Shown here: one piece after another, positions 34,135-41,373 of the stretch | Layout of the letters: every line of letters begins with the position of its first letter | Numbering within the stretch: the first letter of the stretch is position 1 | Translations under genes and position numbers: made by a program | Notes under the pieces: model-generated | The model's database searches: none | What the model was told of the DNA's origin: nothing | Seen by the model: only the letters and a program-made list of their open reading frames with translations | NCBI GenBank assembly: GCA_046295175.1 | Contig: JBKBNY010000004.1 | Coordinates: 420,591 to 484,590, forward strand | DNA length: 64,000 nt | Origin: JALOLV01 sp046295175 | GTDB lineage: Bacteria; Bacteroidota; Bacteroidia; Cytophagales; Spirosomataceae | Reading direction: 5' to 3'

Positions 34135-34163
34135 AAAAATTACAATAACTTAACTTTTTTCAA
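34135..34163 (-). promoter_or_regulatory. Possible promoter of the Wzi-like gene
   Basis: On the minus strand TTG (34163-34161), 18 bases, then TAATTTTT (34142-34135), which differs from TAnnTTTG in the last base. It lies 37 bases before the start codon. Confidence 0.3.
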
Positions 34164-34172
34164 ATCATCTTG

Positions 34173-34180
34173 TAGTTTTG
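34173..34180 (+). promoter_or_regulatory. -7 box for ispH
   Basis: TAGTTTTG matches TAnnTTTG, 33 bases before the ATG at 34214. No good TTG was seen at -33. Confidence 0.4.
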
Positions 34181-34213
34181 TAACAAACTTAAAGCGATGC
34201 TTGTTTAGTTAAT

Positions 34214-35446
34214 ATGAAATCATTTGTAATTCCAGAAATATACAAGAGCAATATCATTGGCAAAATTAAGGAGATTCGCCGCAAAAATGATAAGCTCAAA
34301 CGCGATTTTAATCCGACGGTGTTAAATTTAGGGAGTGTGAAGTTCTTGATTGCAAGGCACTTCGGTTTTTGTTACGGTGTTGAAAATGCAGTAGAAATCG
34401 CCTACAAAACTATCAATGAAAACCCCGATAAACGAGTTTTTTTATTAAGTGAGATGATTCACAATCCTGATGTAAATGCCGATTTGTTATCTCGTGGAGT
34501 AAAATATTTGATGGATACCAAAGGAAATCAGCTCATTGATTGGAGCGAAATTACGAGCGATGACGCTGTGATTGTACCAGCTTTTGGAACAACAATCGAA
34601 ATCCAAGAAAAACTGAATTCACTCGGAATCGACCCTTACAAATACGACACAACTTGCCCATTTGTAGAAAAAGTCTGGAATCGAGCCAATCAAATTGGCG
34701 AACGAGGATATACAATCGTAGTTCATGGAAAACCAAGCCACGAAGAAACCCGTGCGACGTTTTCGCACAGTAAAGAAAAAGCTCCAACAGTTATTGTAAA
34801 AGATATTGAGCAAACCAAAATTCTTGCAAAATACATTACGAATGAATTACCTCATGAACAGTTCTTTGAGGATTTCAGAGGACAATATTCAGAAGGATTC
34901 GACCCGAATAAAGATTTAAAGCGAGTTGGGGTAGTTAATCAAACCACTATGCTCGCTTCTGATACCCAAGGAATTGCCGATTATCTGAAGCAAATCATGG
35001 TTGAACATTACCACCTAACGGCCGAAGAAACCGATAAGCATTTTGCTAATACCCGTGATACGCTTTGCTACGCAACAAATGATAATCAAGATGCAACGTA
35101 TGCCTTATTGCAAGAATCGGCAGATTTTGCAGTGGTCGTAGGTGGATACAATAGCTCGAATACAAGCCATTTGGTAGAATTATGCGAAGAAAAACTGCCA
35201 ACATATTTTATTCAATCGCACGATAAAATTATCTCAGAAAGAGAAATTAAACATTATAATCTTCATACAAAAACCGAAGAAACAACTTTTGATTTTATCC
35301 CCAAAACACCAAAACCAACCATCATGCTTACTTGTGGGGCATCTTGCCCAGATGCCGTAATGGAAGCAGTTCTATTGAAATTAGCATCATTTTTTGATGA
35401 ATCGGTAGAAATCGAAGATATTTTAAAGAATTTTGAACAGAATTAA
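34214..35446 (+). CDS. ispH: 4-hydroxy-3-methylbut-2-enyl diphosphate reductase, long form
   Basis: A 410-residue Fe-S enzyme that makes IPP and DMAPP in the last step of the MEP isoprenoid pathway. The three cluster ligands are visible: Cys 53 in HFGFCYGVENAV, Cys 148 in YDTTCPFVEKVW and Cys 285 in TRDTLCYATNDNQ; the substrate residues His 83 (EMIHNP), HGKPSHEETR and NSSNTSHLVEL follow. The roughly 40-residue N-terminal extension and longer central part make it the long type found in cyanobacteria, plants and many Bacteroidota, against about 315 residues in E. coli. The SDR gene starts one base after its stop, so the two are probably coupled. Confidence 0.97.
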   Translation: MKSFVIPEIYKSNIIGKIKEIRRKNDKLKRDFNPTVLNLGSVKFLIARHFGFCYGVENAVEIAYKTINENPDKRVFLLSEMIHNPDVNADLLSRGVKYLMDTKGNQLIDWSEITSDDAVIVPAFGTTIEIQEKLNSLGIDPYKYDTTCPFVEKVWNRANQIGERGYTIVVHGKPSHEETRATFSHSKEKAPTVIVKDIEQTKILAKYITNELPHEQFFEDFRGQYSEGFDPNKDLKRVGVVNQTTMLASDTQGIADYLKQIMVEHYHLTAEETDKHFANTRDTLCYATNDNQDATYALLQESADFAVVVGGYNSSNTSHLVELCEEKLPTYFIQSHDKIISEREIKHYNLHTKTEETTFDFIPKTPKPTIMLTCGASCPDAVMEAVLLKLASFFDESVEIEDILKNFEQN

Positions 35447-35447
35447 T

Positions 35448-36155
35448 ATGTCAGAAATTAAGGTTGCTTTCATAACTGGAGGCTCAAAAGGTATTGGTCT
35501 CGGGATAGCAGAGGTGTTAATCCGTGAGGGAATCAGGGTTGCTGTTACGAGTCGCACAGCCGAAGCTGCAAAAAATGCAGAGGAATCGCTAAATAAAATT
35601 AAAGAAGGATTTGCTTTTGGGATAGAGTCAGACGTAAGAAGTTTTGAATCTCAAACCAAAGCCGTAAATGAAGTTTTGAATAAATGGGGACGAATTGATT
35701 ATTTTATTGCGAATGCTGGTGTCGGACACTTCGCACCAATTGAAAAATTGACACCCGAACAATGGCAAGAAACAATTGATATAAATCTTACAGGAGTTTT
35801 TTTTAGTGCAAAAGCATCGCTGCAAGCATTAAAAGCAAGCAAAGGGTATTTTATCACGATTGCGAGTTTAGCTGGTACTAACTTTTTCAATAATGGAACG
35901 GCCTACAACGCAAGCAAGTTTGGTCTTGTAGGATTCACTCAAGCCATGATGCTCGATGTAAGAAACGAAGGAATAAAAGTTACGACAATAATGCCCGGCT
36001 CGGTAGCTACGTATTTTAATGGACACACCCCAAGTGATGCAGATGCTTGGAAAATTCAGCCAGAAGACATTGGTCAGATTGTATCAGATTTAATCAAGAT
36101 GCCAGCACGTACCCTCCCAAGTAAAATCGAAGTAAGACCAACAATGCCAAAATAA
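35448..36155 (+). CDS. Short-chain dehydrogenase/reductase
   Basis: A 235-residue classical SDR from the ATG at 35448, one base after ispH. The NAD(P)-binding TGGSKGIGLGIAEVL (TGxxxGxG) lies at residues 10-24, the NAG motif in FIANAGVGHF, and the catalytic set Ser in TIASLAGTN, Tyr and Lys in YNASKFGLVG. The residues after the second strand, VTSRTAEAAKNAEE, carry Arg rather than Asp at the adenosine-ribose position, which favours NADP(H). The substrate cannot be predicted; linkage to ispH may only reflect transcription economy. It ends before a large hairpin at 36159. Confidence 0.93.
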   Translation: MSEIKVAFITGGSKGIGLGIAEVLIREGIRVAVTSRTAEAAKNAEESLNKIKEGFAFGIESDVRSFESQTKAVNEVLNKWGRIDYFIANAGVGHFAPIEKLTPEQWQETIDINLTGVFFSAKASLQALKASKGYFITIASLAGTNFFNNGTAYNASKFGLVGFTQAMMLDVRNEGIKVTTIMPGSVATYFNGHTPSDADAWKIQPEDIGQIVSDLIKMPARTLPSKIEVRPTMPK

Positions 36156-36158
36156 TAA

Positions 36159-36198
36159 TTTGAAGTGTAGGTATTATGAATGATACTTACACTTCAAA
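36159..36198. terminator. Long hairpin between convergent SDR and NUDIX regulator genes
   Basis: Sixteen-pair stem TTTGAAGTGTAGGTAT (36159-36174) / ATACTTACACTTCAAA (36183-36198) with one wobble pair, loop TATGAATG. It includes the stop codon of the regulator. T runs are modest on both sides. Confidence 0.6.
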
Positions 36199-36873
36199 AG
36201 TAAACCCTTTATCGAGTAATTTATTGTATATTTTTTCGTCGAAACTGTACAAAGTAGCCGCTCGATGCGATACATCTGTCTGACGTTCTTTTGTATCCAC
36301 CAATAAGTTCATTTTCAAAAATTTCTTCCTAAAGTTGGATTTATCCAATTTTTGATTCAAAATCGCCTCATACAATTCTAACAACTGCAACAAAGTAAAT
36401 TTTGGAGGGAGCAGATTAAAGCCAATCGGCTCGTGCATAATCTTATGCTTTAAGAATTTTAGGCAATCATCAAAAATTATATTGTGGTCGAATGTCAACT
36501 TCGGGACATCCTGAATCTTAAACCACTCTACCTCTGCCTCTGTCGGGCCAGGTTTTAGGCTAAATTTTTCGATATTTACAAGGGCATAATACGCAATTGT
36601 GATAACCCTACGGTTCGGAAATCGCTCTAAATCACCAAAGGTTTTGAATTGTTCGAGATACAAATTTTCAACCGAAGTCTGCGATGAAAGAATACGAGTA
36701 GCGGCATTATCAAGGCTTTCGTTATAACGAATCCAACTACCCGGCAAAGCCCACTGACCAATCGTTGGGCCAATTCCGTGCTTGACCAAAAGTACATAGA
36801 GCTGTGATTCTTTGAATCCAAAAATCACACAGTCTATCGACAATGCATCAATTATTTCATTTGTAAAATTCAA
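36187..36873 (-). CDS. AraR/NrtR-type regulator with degenerate NUDIX domain and winged helix
   Basis: A 228-residue protein beginning at a TTG codon (36873); there is no in-frame ATG, and the next upstream codons run into a stop. Residues 8-140 form a NUDIX fold (IDCVIFGFKESQLYVLLVKH, GQWALPGSWIRYNESLDNAA), but the box GX5EX7REUXEEXGU is broken: the REUXEE part reads RILSSQT, so the metal-binding Glu pair is lost and hydrolysis is unlikely. Residues 145-228 are the winged helix (HEPIGFNLLPPKFTLLQLLE, LDKSNFRKKFLKM). This layout and the PIGFNLLP link match the Bacteroides L-arabinose regulator AraR of the NrtR family. It is divergent from the GH10-symporter-GH43 operon, which it probably represses until a pentose binds. 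Confidence 0.88.
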   Translation of the reverse strand: MNFTNEIIDALSIDCVIFGFKESQLYVLLVKHGIGPTIGQWALPGSWIRYNESLDNAATRILSSQTSVENLYLEQFKTFGDLERFPNRRVITIAYYALVNIEKFSLKPGPTEAEVEWFKIQDVPKLTFDHNIIFDDCLKFLKHKIMHEPIGFNLLPPKFTLLQLLELYEAILNQKLDKSNFRKKFLKMNLLVDTKERQTDVSHRAATLYSFDEKIYNKLLDKGFTFEV

Positions 36874-37022
36874 TGTCCGGTATTTTGTTCAAAATGTTCT
36901 GGTTTGCAATATAACAAAAAGCTAAAAAAATATTCAATATCATCTTTCTAACAACCTCAAAATCGAGATAATTGCAAACTCTTAAACTACTTTATAGTAT
37001 TTTTTTAATATTTTTTAAGATA

Positions 37023-37036
37023 ATATTTGCAAATAT
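37023..37036. promoter_or_regulatory. Perfect 14-base palindrome upstream of the xylanase
   Basis: ATATTTGCAAATAT reads the same on both strands. It lies in the 265-base spacer between the NUDIX regulator and the xylanase, 35 bases from the centre of the second palindrome (37058-37072). It could be another regulator site or a chance AT-rich palindrome. Confidence 0.4.
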
Positions 37037-37057
37037 CAAAATTACCCTATATACTTG

Positions 37058-37072
37058 TGGTAAATTTTACCA
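37058..37072. promoter_or_regulatory. Probable operator of the xylan operon
   Basis: TGGTAAA-T-TTTACCA is a perfect 15-base palindrome around one central base. It lies directly after a TTG (37055-37057), in the spacer of a possible promoter whose weak -7 part is TAAGATTT (37078-37085), where binding would block transcription of the xylanase operon. Extra half-sites TTACC (37042-37046) and GGTAA (37076-37080) flank it. Confidence 0.55.
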
Positions 37073-37138
37073 TAAGGTAAGATTTTAATATTCTAATCAA
37101 ATTTACTATAAAACCCACTTGAATTACTTTAATTTTTG

Positions 37139-38233
37139 ATGAAACAATTACTGTCAATCGTACTGTTTGTTTTTTCGTCGGTTTGTTTTGCACAAAACAA
37201 ACCGACTTTAAAAGAAGTCTTCAACGATGATTTTTTGATGGGTGCAGCTCTTGGCACCGAACATATTTTAGAAAGAAATAAAAAAGCCAATGATTTAATT
37301 TTGAGAGAATTTAACTCAATTACTCCTGAAAATATAATGAAATCAGAAGTAATACATCCTGAGTGGAATAAGTACGATTTTACGTTGGCTGATAAATTTA
37401 TTGAATACGGCAAAAAAAATAATCTTCATGTAGTCGGACATACCTTGGTTTGGCATTCGCAACTTCCAAAATTTGTTAGTAAAATTCAAAGTGCAGATTC
37501 ATTAAGGCTATTTATGACCGAACATATCAACACTGTTGCAGGTAGATATAAAGGAAAAATCAATAGTTGGGATGTTGTAAATGAAGCACTTGAAGAAGAC
37601 GGAACTCTACGAAAGTCAGTTTTTTTAAAAAAGTTAGGAGAGAACTACATTAAGGAAGCATTTGATTTAGCCGCCAAAGCTGACCCTACTGCCGAGCTAT
37701 ATTATAATGATTATAATATCGAACAGCCCGCAAAACGTAAAGGTGCAATCGAATTAATCAAGAAGTTACAAGCAAGCGGAACTAAGATTGATGGGGTTGG
37801 GATTCAAGGGCATTGGAACTTGAAAGGAGCTTCACTTAAAGATATTGAAGATTCTATCATCGAATTCTCACAATTAGGAATAAAAGTAGCCTTTACCGAA
37901 CTTGATATTACTGTTTTGCCTAATCCATGGGATTTAAAAGGTGCTGATGTTAATCAAAACTTTGAGAACAGTCCGTTCATGAATCCATATCCAAAAGGGC
38001 TACCTGATTCGGTACAAGTTAGTTTAGCAAATCGCTATCAAGATATTTTCAATATTTTCCTAAAACATAAGGATAAGATTAGCCGAATCACATTTTGGGG
38101 TGTGAATGATTCACACTCGTGGCTCAATGGATGGCCTGTAAGAGGCAGAACGAATTATCCTTTGTTATTTGATAGAGAATTTAACAAGAAACCTGCATAC
38201 GATGCAGTCTTAAATCTAAAAAAAAGTAAATAA
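37139..38233 (+). CDS. GH10 endo-1,4-beta-xylanase
   Basis: A 364-residue secreted enzyme starting at the ATG at 37139 (a TTG directly before it is ignored). The signal peptide is MKQLLSIVLFVFSSVCFAQ. The GH10 TIM barrel follows: NSITPENIMKSEVIHPEWN, HVVGHTLVWHSQLPKFV, the acid/base Glu 149 in SWDVVNEALEEDG and the nucleophile Glu 254 in VAFTELDITVLP, then ITFWGVNDSHSWLNGWPVRG. It cuts xylan in the periplasm or, after export, outside. No carbohydrate-binding module or T9SS domain is present, so it probably acts in the periplasm on oligosaccharides. First gene of a three-gene operon with the GPH symporter and GH43 enzyme, opposite the AraR-like regulator. Confidence 0.96.
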   Translation: MKQLLSIVLFVFSSVCFAQNKPTLKEVFNDDFLMGAALGTEHILERNKKANDLILREFNSITPENIMKSEVIHPEWNKYDFTLADKFIEYGKKNNLHVVGHTLVWHSQLPKFVSKIQSADSLRLFMTEHINTVAGRYKGKINSWDVVNEALEEDGTLRKSVFLKKLGENYIKEAFDLAAKADPTAELYYNDYNIEQPAKRKGAIELIKKLQASGTKIDGVGIQGHWNLKGASLKDIEDSIIEFSQLGIKVAFTELDITVLPNPWDLKGADVNQNFENSPFMNPYPKGLPDSVQVSLANRYQDIFNIFLKHKDKISRITFWGVNDSHSWLNGWPVRGRTNYPLLFDREFNKKPAYDAVLNLKKSK

Positions 38234-38248
38234 ACAACCTTCCCTAAA

Positions 38249-39712
38249 ATGAGTGCATCGACGCAAAAATTATCAGTTATCGAAAAAATAGGTTATAGTT
38301 TAGGAGACTTGGCTGCAAACCTAATTTTTCAGACACTAATGACATTTCTCGCCTATTTCTATACCGATGTTTACAAAATTCCAGCAGGTTCGGCAAGCGT
38401 TATTATTTTTATCGGTGGCTTTCTCGGAGCATTTTTTAATGTCCTGATGGGAATCATTGCCGACCGCACAAACACTCGTTGGGGTAAGTTCAGACCGTGG
38501 GTTTTGTGGACATCAGTGCCATTTGGAGTGATTTCGTTGTTGGCATTCTCGACTCCTGATTTCGGAGAAACTGGTAAAATAGCTTATGCTTTGATTACTT
38601 ATTTTCTGCTTGTAATCGTATATTCAGCCAATAACTTGCCCTATTCGGCACTAAGTGGTGTCATTACGGGTGATATGAAGGAGCGTAACAGTTTATCCTC
38701 GTATCGTTTTGTGGCAGTAATGGTGGCTCAATTCATCATTCAATCGTTATTATTACCATTAGCTTTATCGCTTGGGCATGGCGACAAGGCCGTTGGTTTT
38801 GAGAAAGTTATGCTGTTTTTTGCAATTGTTGGAGTTGTTTGTCTTTTGATAACATTCTTCACAACTAAAGAAAGAATTGTGCCTGCAGTTGAAGAGAAAA
38901 GTAGTATCAAACAAGACCTTACCGACCTCTCAAAGAATAAGCCATGGGTTATCATGCTATTGGTAACAATTTTGGTATTTATCACTTTGGCACTCAAAGG
39001 TGGTATGTATATTTATTATTTCAAATATTACCTCGACCCTACCGCTCAAGCAAATTATTTAGAAATTATCGGGTTCAATACCTTTATTAAAGGATTAAAC
39101 GAATTCATTACAGGATTAGGTCTCGGCAAATTTGAATGGCCCGAAGATGCTCCAACCTCCGCCAATAGCCTTTTCAATGCAGGTGGAATCATTTTTATGA
39201 TAGTTGGTATCATGTTCTCAAAGCCATTAGCTGATAAATTTGGAAAACGAAATATCTTCGGAATATTCCTCACGCTTTCAGCAATTTGTCTTTTAATGTT
39301 CAATTTTTATCCAAAAGACTCAATTGGAGTAGTTTTCTTCACACAGATTCTTCATGGATTCACCTATGGTGTAACAATTCCGCTACTTTGGGCAATGATT
39401 GCCGATGTAGCCGACTACTCAGAATGGAAAAATAACCGTCGTGCTACTGCAATAATTTTTTCGGCGATGATTTTTGGTTTGAAAATCGGGTTAAGTGTTG
39501 GCGGAGCAGTTGGTGCGGCTTTGCTTTCAAACTATGGATATGTTGCAGAGCAAGCACAACAAACCGAAGCAGCAGTATCTGGAATCAAACTATCGGTAAG
39601 TATTTATCCCGGATTAGTTTTTATTGTAGGTGCATTATTGCTTTTTGGATATGAAATCAATAAGAGTTTAGAAAACAAGATTGAAGAAGATTTGAAAGTT
39701 AGAAGAAAATAA
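38249..39712 (+). CDS. GPH-family glycoside/pentoside:cation symporter (MFS)
   Basis: A 487-residue membrane protein with about twelve helices and the GPH-type N-terminus IGYSLGDLAANLIFQTLMTF, then TDVYKIPAGSASVIIF, MGIIADRTNTRWGKFRPWVL (the A-motif loop), NNLPYSALSGVIT and, in the second half, IPLLWAMIADVADYSEWKN. It has a longer central loop (about residues 265-300) than XynP or MelB. It imports short xylosides or arabinoxylosides with Na+ or H+. It starts 15 bases after the xylanase stop, and the cytoplasmic GH43 enzyme follows after 26 bases, so imported oligosaccharides would be cut inside the cell. Confidence 0.94.
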   Translation: MSASTQKLSVIEKIGYSLGDLAANLIFQTLMTFLAYFYTDVYKIPAGSASVIIFIGGFLGAFFNVLMGIIADRTNTRWGKFRPWVLWTSVPFGVISLLAFSTPDFGETGKIAYALITYFLLVIVYSANNLPYSALSGVITGDMKERNSLSSYRFVAVMVAQFIIQSLLLPLALSLGHGDKAVGFEKVMLFFAIVGVVCLLITFFTTKERIVPAVEEKSSIKQDLTDLSKNKPWVIMLLVTILVFITLALKGGMYIYYFKYYLDPTAQANYLEIIGFNTFIKGLNEFITGLGLGKFEWPEDAPTSANSLFNAGGIIFMIVGIMFSKPLADKFGKRNIFGIFLTLSAICLLMFNFYPKDSIGVVFFTQILHGFTYGVTIPLLWAMIADVADYSEWKNNRRATAIIFSAMIFGLKIGLSVGGAVGAALLSNYGYVAEQAQQTEAAVSGIKLSVSIYPGLVFIVGALLLFGYEINKSLENKIEEDLKVRRK

Positions 39713-39738
39713 TTACGAAGAAAATAAGAATTAACAAA

Positions 39739-40767
39739 ATGCCAGAAGATAGCGTAGCCCATATTGATTTTGAAGTATTAAATCAACAAGCAGTTTCTCA
39801 ACCTCTCGTCAAACACATTTATACTGCCGACCCATCAGCTCATGTTTTTGATGGAAAAATCTACATTTATCCATCTCATGATGTAGAAGCCGGAATCCCA
39901 TTCGATGATTTGGGTAGCCATTTTGCAATGGAAGATTACCACGTCCTTTCAATGGATTCGGTCGATGGCGAAACTACTGACCACGGTGTTGCATTGCACG
40001 TTAAGGATGTGCCATGGGCCGAAAAACAAATGTGGGCACCCGATGCTGCCCACAAAGATGGGAAATATTATTTGTATTTTCCTGCAAAAAAAGCGGACGG
40101 AATTTTCCAAATCGGTGTGGCTGTTTCAGATTCGCCGACGGGTCCTTTCATTCCAGAACCAAAACCTATTGACGGAAGTTACAGCATCGACCCCGCAGTA
40201 TTTGAGGATGTTGATGGAAGTTTTTATATGTACTTTGGTGGAATTTGGGGTGGACAATTACAAAAATATCGCAATAATCAATACGATATTAATAATGAAG
40301 AACCAAACCCAAATGAACCTGCTCTCGGGCCAATTATTGCTAAGTTGAGCGATGATATGAAGCAGTTTGCCGAAACACCGAGAGAAATTAAAATTTTGGA
40401 TGAATACGGTGAGCCTCTTTATGCAGGTGATAATGACCGACGTTTTTTTGAAGCACCGTGGATGCACCGTTACAATGGAAAATACTATTTTTCATACTCG
40501 ACTGGCGATACGCATTTTATTTGCTACGCAACTGGAGATTCTCCTTACGGCCCATTTACCTATCAAGGAAGAATCTTAAACCCTGTAGTTGGCTGGACAA
40601 CCCACCATTCAATCTGCGAAATTGATAGTAAATGGTACTTATTTTATCATGATTCGAGCTTATCAGAAGGAATTACACATCTAAGAAGTGTAAAAGTTGC
40701 AGAATTAGAATATGATTCGGAAGGTAAAATAATTACAATTGACCCCTATATCACTGAAATGTTTTAA
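39739..40767 (+). CDS. GH43-family beta-xylosidase/alpha-L-arabinofuranosidase, cytoplasmic
   Basis: A 342-residue enzyme without a signal peptide. The five-bladed propeller of GH43 is recognised by the three carboxylates: base Asp 31 in YTADPSAHVFDGK, pKa-modulating Asp 151 in SYSIDPAVFEDVDG, and acid Glu 238 in RRFFEAPWMHRYNGKYY; the late HHSICEIDSKWYLFYHD segment supplies the His that binds calcium or the ligand. It should act on imported xylo- or arabino-oligosaccharides in the cytoplasm, completing the path xylanase, symporter, GH43. Xylosidase and arabinofuranosidase cannot be told apart here. It ends the operon at a strong terminator (40766). Confidence 0.93.
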   Translation: MPEDSVAHIDFEVLNQQAVSQPLVKHIYTADPSAHVFDGKIYIYPSHDVEAGIPFDDLGSHFAMEDYHVLSMDSVDGETTDHGVALHVKDVPWAEKQMWAPDAAHKDGKYYLYFPAKKADGIFQIGVAVSDSPTGPFIPEPKPIDGSYSIDPAVFEDVDGSFYMYFGGIWGGQLQKYRNNQYDINNEEPNPNEPALGPIIAKLSDDMKQFAETPREIKILDEYGEPLYAGDNDRRFFEAPWMHRYNGKYYFSYSTGDTHFICYATGDSPYGPFTYQGRILNPVVGWTTHHSICEIDSKWYLFYHDSSLSEGITHLRSVKVAELEYDSEGKIITIDPYITEMF

Positions 40768-40795
40768 GGTAGTGTGGCAACACACTACCTTTTTT
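40766..40795 (+). terminator. Intrinsic terminator of the xylan operon
   Basis: Eleven-pair perfect stem AAGGTAGTGTG (40766-40776) / CACACTACCTT (40781-40791), GCAA tetraloop of the stable GNRA class, followed by TTTT. It also overlaps the end of the convergent msrC-like gene. Confidence 0.88.
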
Positions 40796-41279
40796 AAAGG
40801 GTTTCTTCGAGTAGTTTAATAATTGCCTCTAAACCTGTTCTATCCACATCCGAAAAATCAGCAAGTTTATCGCTATCTACGTCTAAAACTGCCATTACTT
40901 CACGATTTTTATCAAATACGGGTACAACAATCTCGGATTTTGAAGCCGAACTACAAGCTATATGCCCCGGGAAATTATCTACATTTGGTACAAGAACTGT
41001 CTTTTTGATTCGGTAAGTGTAGCCACAAACCCCTCTATCAAAATTGATTCTTGTACAAGCAATTGGCCCCTGGAATGGCCCAAGTACTAATTGATTTTCA
41101 CGTTTAATGTAAAATCCGACCCAGAAAAAGCCAAAAGCCTCTCTTAAAACAGCCGAAATATTTGCCATGTTGGCAATTAAATCAGTTTCACCATCAAGAA
41201 GTGCTTTTATCTGAGGAATAATCGTTTCGTAAATTTCTTGTCTTGTAGCGTTTTGCGGAATATGAAGAGTCTCTGCCAT
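40794..41279 (-). CDS. msrC: Free methionine-(R)-sulfoxide reductase (GAF domain)
   Basis: A 161-residue single-GAF-domain protein. Three cysteines lie at 75 (GPIACTRINF), 85 (RGVCGYTYR) and 109 (GHIACSSASKSE); their spacing of 10 and 24 residues is the same as Cys 84, 94 and 118 of the E. coli enzyme, which reduce free Met-R-sulfoxide through a disulfide exchange recycled by thioredoxin. The opening IPQIKALLDGETDLIANMAN and FFWVGFY are typical. It protects against oxidative damage in the cytoplasm. Monocistronic, convergent to the xylan operon; a terminator of the upstream operon separates it from the cytochrome gene. Confidence 0.93.
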   Translation of the reverse strand: MAETLHIPQNATRQEIYETIIPQIKALLDGETDLIANMANISAVLREAFGFFWVGFYIKRENQLVLGPFQGPIACTRINFDRGVCGYTYRIKKTVLVPNVDNFPGHIACSSASKSEIVVPVFDKNREVMAVLDVDSDKLADFSDVDRTGLEAIIKLLEETL

Positions 41280-41323
41280 CCTAAATTCAAAATTTTTAAA
41301 TAATTATTTCTTTACAAAATTGA

Positions 41324-41353
41324 AACAAAAAAGTCGGACTATTCGTCCGACTT
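41324..41353 (-). terminator. Terminator of the eight-gene sugar-oxidation operon
   Basis: Nine-pair stem AAGTCGGAC (41331-41339) / GTCCGACTT (41345-41353), loop TATTC; the minus strand then reads TTTTTGTTTC. It lies 20 bases after the last gene of the operon. Confidence 0.8.
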
Positions 41354-41373
41354 CTATATTAAAAATTTTACGA

